A stretch of 64,000 nt of DNA from Algorimicrobium echini (GTDB taxonomy: Bacteria; Bacteroidota; Bacteroidia; Flavobacteriales; Flavobacteriaceae). The DNA lies in assembly GCF_900115185.1 (NCBI RefSeq), contig NZ_FOVN01000003.1, positions 24,511-88,510 on the forward strand. The letters are read 5' to 3'. Position 1 is the stretch's first letter; the number at the start of each line of letters is the position of its first letter. The notes beneath the pieces were generated by a model. That model worked only from the letters and a program-made list of their open reading frames with translations. It had not been told where the DNA came from and searched no databases. This document shows positions 62,164 through 64,000 of the stretch, in pieces. The position numbers were made by a program, and so were the translations under genes.

Positions 62164-64000
62164 ATGAAAAAAACAAACTATGCTTTATTAGTTTGTGTCC
62201 TGTTTTCTACCTTATTATTAGCTCAAAATAAACAAAAAGCTATAGATAAATTGAAGCTGAATACACAAGCTCAAATTACAGTTAACTCGCAATCTGGTGT
62301 TCCAGAATTTATTAGGTTTCATGAGCCAATAACCCTATCAGGTGTTACACTTCATGAAAAAATTCAAATGTTTTTGGAAACCAATAAAGGGCTATTTAAT
62401 GACACACAAGATTTAAGCAACTTCACATTTCAACTCGCTAGAAAAGACAATTATGGTTTTCAAAGTGTAACCCTGAATCAGCATCATCAAGGTGTTCCTG
62501 TTTTTGATGGCCAATTGCGATTTCATTTTAATCATTCTAATCAACTAACTGCAATTAATGGCAACTACATTACAAATATTAAAGTAAATGCTGTTCCTTC
62601 AATTTCAGAGCAAGCGGCAAATGCTGCTGCTCTAAATATGTTAGCAAAACAAGATATTAACTATTCTGGTGAAACCGTTTTTGCACACAAAACCAATTTA
62701 TTTGTTTTTCAAAAAGGCCTTATTGAAAATAATTTGGGTTCTAGTTATTTGGTTTATGAAGTAGAAGCCAGAAATGATGCGGATGTTCGTGAATATGTAT
62801 ATATCAATGCGCATGATGGTACTTTGGTGGAGCAATTTACTGGTATGCCACATGCACTAGATCGTATTGTTTACGAAGGAGATACAACTACTGTTGCTTG
62901 GCAAGAGGGTGATGTTTTTCCAGGTAATTTGACTATTTGGCAGCGAAATGAGGTGGTAGCTTCTGGTCATGTTTATAATTTTTTTAATAATGCTTTTGGG
63001 TATGTGTCTTATAATAATGCGGATGCGCAAATGATAACCATTAATAACAGTAACATTCCCAATTTTAATTGTCCTAATGCAAACTGGAATGGAGTTTCTG
63101 CTAACTATTGTAATGGTACAGCAACTGATGACGTGGTTGCGCATGAATGGGGACACGCTTATACTGAATATACAAGTGGCTTAATTTACGCATGGCAATC
63201 GGGTGCAATCAATGAATCGTTTTCAGATATATGGGGAGAAACGGTTGATTTATTAAATGATTACGCGGATGAAGATGATGATGTATCCTTAAGAACGGGC
63301 TGCAATAGTTCTGACCGTTGGCGAATTGGCGAAGATGCGACTGCCTTTGGTGGTGCTATTCGCGATATGTGGAATCCACCATGTAATAACGACCCAGGAA
63401 AAGTAACTGACGGCATATATAGATGCGGCGAAGGTGATTTTGGAGGTGTTCATTCTAATTCTGGTATTCCAAATCACGCCTATGCACTTTTGGTTGATGG
63501 AGGTACCTATAATGGACAAACTATTAATGGCATTGGCTTGACAAAAGCAGCACATATTTTTTGGCGTGCGCAAAGCACCTATTTAACAGCTACTAGCGAT
63601 TTCTTTACGCTGGCAGACGCGCTTGAAGCATCTTGTACAGATTTATTAGGTATTAATTTAGAAGGATTGTCTACAGAAAATGCACCTGCAGGACCATCTA
63701 ATGAATTTCTAACCATGGCAGATTATAACGAATTAGTAAAAGCTATTCTTGCCGTAGAATTACGTATCGAACCAGAGCAATGCGGATTTACAGCAGTAAT
63801 TGGTATGGCTCCAGATCTGTGTCAAAACGCTCAAGATAATCCAATTTACGTTGAAGATTGGGAAACAGGAGTTGATGGCTGGACAGTCTATCAATTACAA
63901 ACATCATCAACCTGGATTGCACGAGATTGGCAAATACAAAGCAGTTTACCAAGTGGTAGAATTGGAAGCGGTATGTTTGCTGTAAATGCGCCAATTGGTG
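62164..64000 (+). CDS. M4-type (thermolysin-like) secreted metalloprotease, 3' end beyond window
   Basis: The frame starts with ATG 62164 and stays open to the window edge (612 codons seen, no stop). A signal peptide (about 1-20, LLLAQ) is followed by an FTP-type propeptide (about 25-215; NQHHQGVPVFDGQLRFHF, YVYINAHDGTLVEQF). The M4 catalytic domain (about 235-520) has the zinc motif HEWGH (327-331) and the third ligand Glu351 in GAINESFSDIWGE; HSNSGIPNHAYALLVDGGTY supplies the substrate-binding part. The sequence then enters a jelly-roll-like segment, probably ahead of a type IX sorting tail, which is not in the window. It would be secreted to digest proteins. Confidence 0.9.
   Translation, partial: MKKTNYALLVCVLFSTLLLAQNKQKAIDKLKLNTQAQITVNSQSGVPEFIRFHEPITLSGVTLHEKIQMFLETNKGLFNDTQDLSNFTFQLARKDNYGFQSVTLNQHHQGVPVFDGQLRFHFNHSNQLTAINGNYITNIKVNAVPSISEQAANAAALNMLAKQDINYSGETVFAHKTNLFVFQKGLIENNLGSSYLVYEVEARNDADVREYVYINAHDGTLVEQFTGMPHALDRIVYEGDTTTVAWQEGDVFPGNLTIWQRNEVVASGHVYNFFNNAFGYVSYNNADAQMITINNSNIPNFNCPNANWNGVSANYCNGTATDDVVAHEWGHAYTEYTSGLIYAWQSGAINESFSDIWGETVDLLNDYADEDDDVSLRTGCNSSDRWRIGEDATAFGGAIRDMWNPPCNNDPGKVTDGIYRCGEGDFGGVHSNSGIPNHAYALLVDGGTYNGQTINGIGLTKAAHIFWRAQSTYLTATSDFFTLADALEASCTDLLGINLEGLSTENAPAGPSNEFLTMADYNELVKAILAVELRIEPEQCGFTAVIGMAPDLCQNAQDNPIYVEDWETGVDGWTVYQLQTSSTWIARDWQIQSSLPSGRIGSGMFAVNAPIG

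Noticed and set aside
1-64000. Search for tRNA, rRNA, CRISPR arrays, prophage and intact insertion sequences
   Set aside because: No cloverleaf-like tRNA, rRNA segment, regularly spaced direct repeats, integrase or transposase was seen in reading either strand.

Overview
The window is chromosomal DNA from a member of the family Flavobacteriaceae (phylum Bacteroidota); the genus cannot be fixed from the sequence alone. The evidence is the AT-rich composition, the Bacteroidota-type promoter -7 box (TAnnTTTG) in front of many genes, the near absence of Shine-Dalgarno sites, and lineage-typical genes: gldI, a PorV-like barrel, secreted proteases with a type IX secretion (T9SS) tail, a PUR-alpha-like DUF3276 protein, DUF3570/DUF4266, DUF3810 and cyclophilin-FKBP fusions. 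I found no rRNA, tRNA, CRISPR array, prophage or intact insertion sequence.

Region 1 (1-12.5 kb) is a surface-polysaccharide locus on the plus strand. It holds two SAM methyltransferases, a sulfotransferase-like protein, four GT4 glycosyltransferases, one GT2 glycosyltransferase with an unexplained N-terminal region, a transglutaminase-like protein, an O-antigen-ligase/Wzy-type membrane protein, and at the end a polyprenyl-phosphate sugar-phosphate transferase that would start the repeat unit. Low-complexity spacers interrupt it at 5.1 and 10.8 kb.

Region 2 (12.6-37 kb) is mostly core genome. It includes an Lnb/DUF4105 protein with a PorV-like barrel, pssA, a DUF808 protein, and a kdsD-tatC-lptB envelope operon. 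These are followed by recQ, a cyclophilin-FKBP isomerase, redoxin, transporter and acyltransferase genes, a DUF3276 protein, an ABC exporter half, leucine dehydrogenase, nusB-DUF1573-yajC, two outer-membrane proteins, pepT and pyrD.

Region 3 (37-46 kb) has a secreted M43 protease, a LysE exporter whose only sensible start is CTG, and HMG-CoA lyase on an apparently leaderless message. It also has a FecA-like TonB receptor divergent from a tight four-gene operon: secreted thioredoxin, ApbE flavin transferase, DUF4266 lipoprotein with a Gly/Cys tail, and DUF3570 outer-membrane protein. A perfect palindrome lies between the two divergent units. This is the best candidate in the window for a poorly described system, possibly flavin-based redox chemistry at the outer membrane linked to metal uptake.

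Region 4 (46-64 kb) has guaB, small membrane proteins, a fatty-acid-hydroxylase-like protein, an M48 protease, a four-helix-bundle gene bracketed by inverted repeats, and an RNA methyltransferase. Next come two secreted amidohydrolase-family genes that carry two degenerate catalytic domains and one intact one, a DUF3810 membrane protein, pepD, the nrnA-gldI-PPIase gliding cluster, ndk, and an M4 metalloprotease cut by the window edge.
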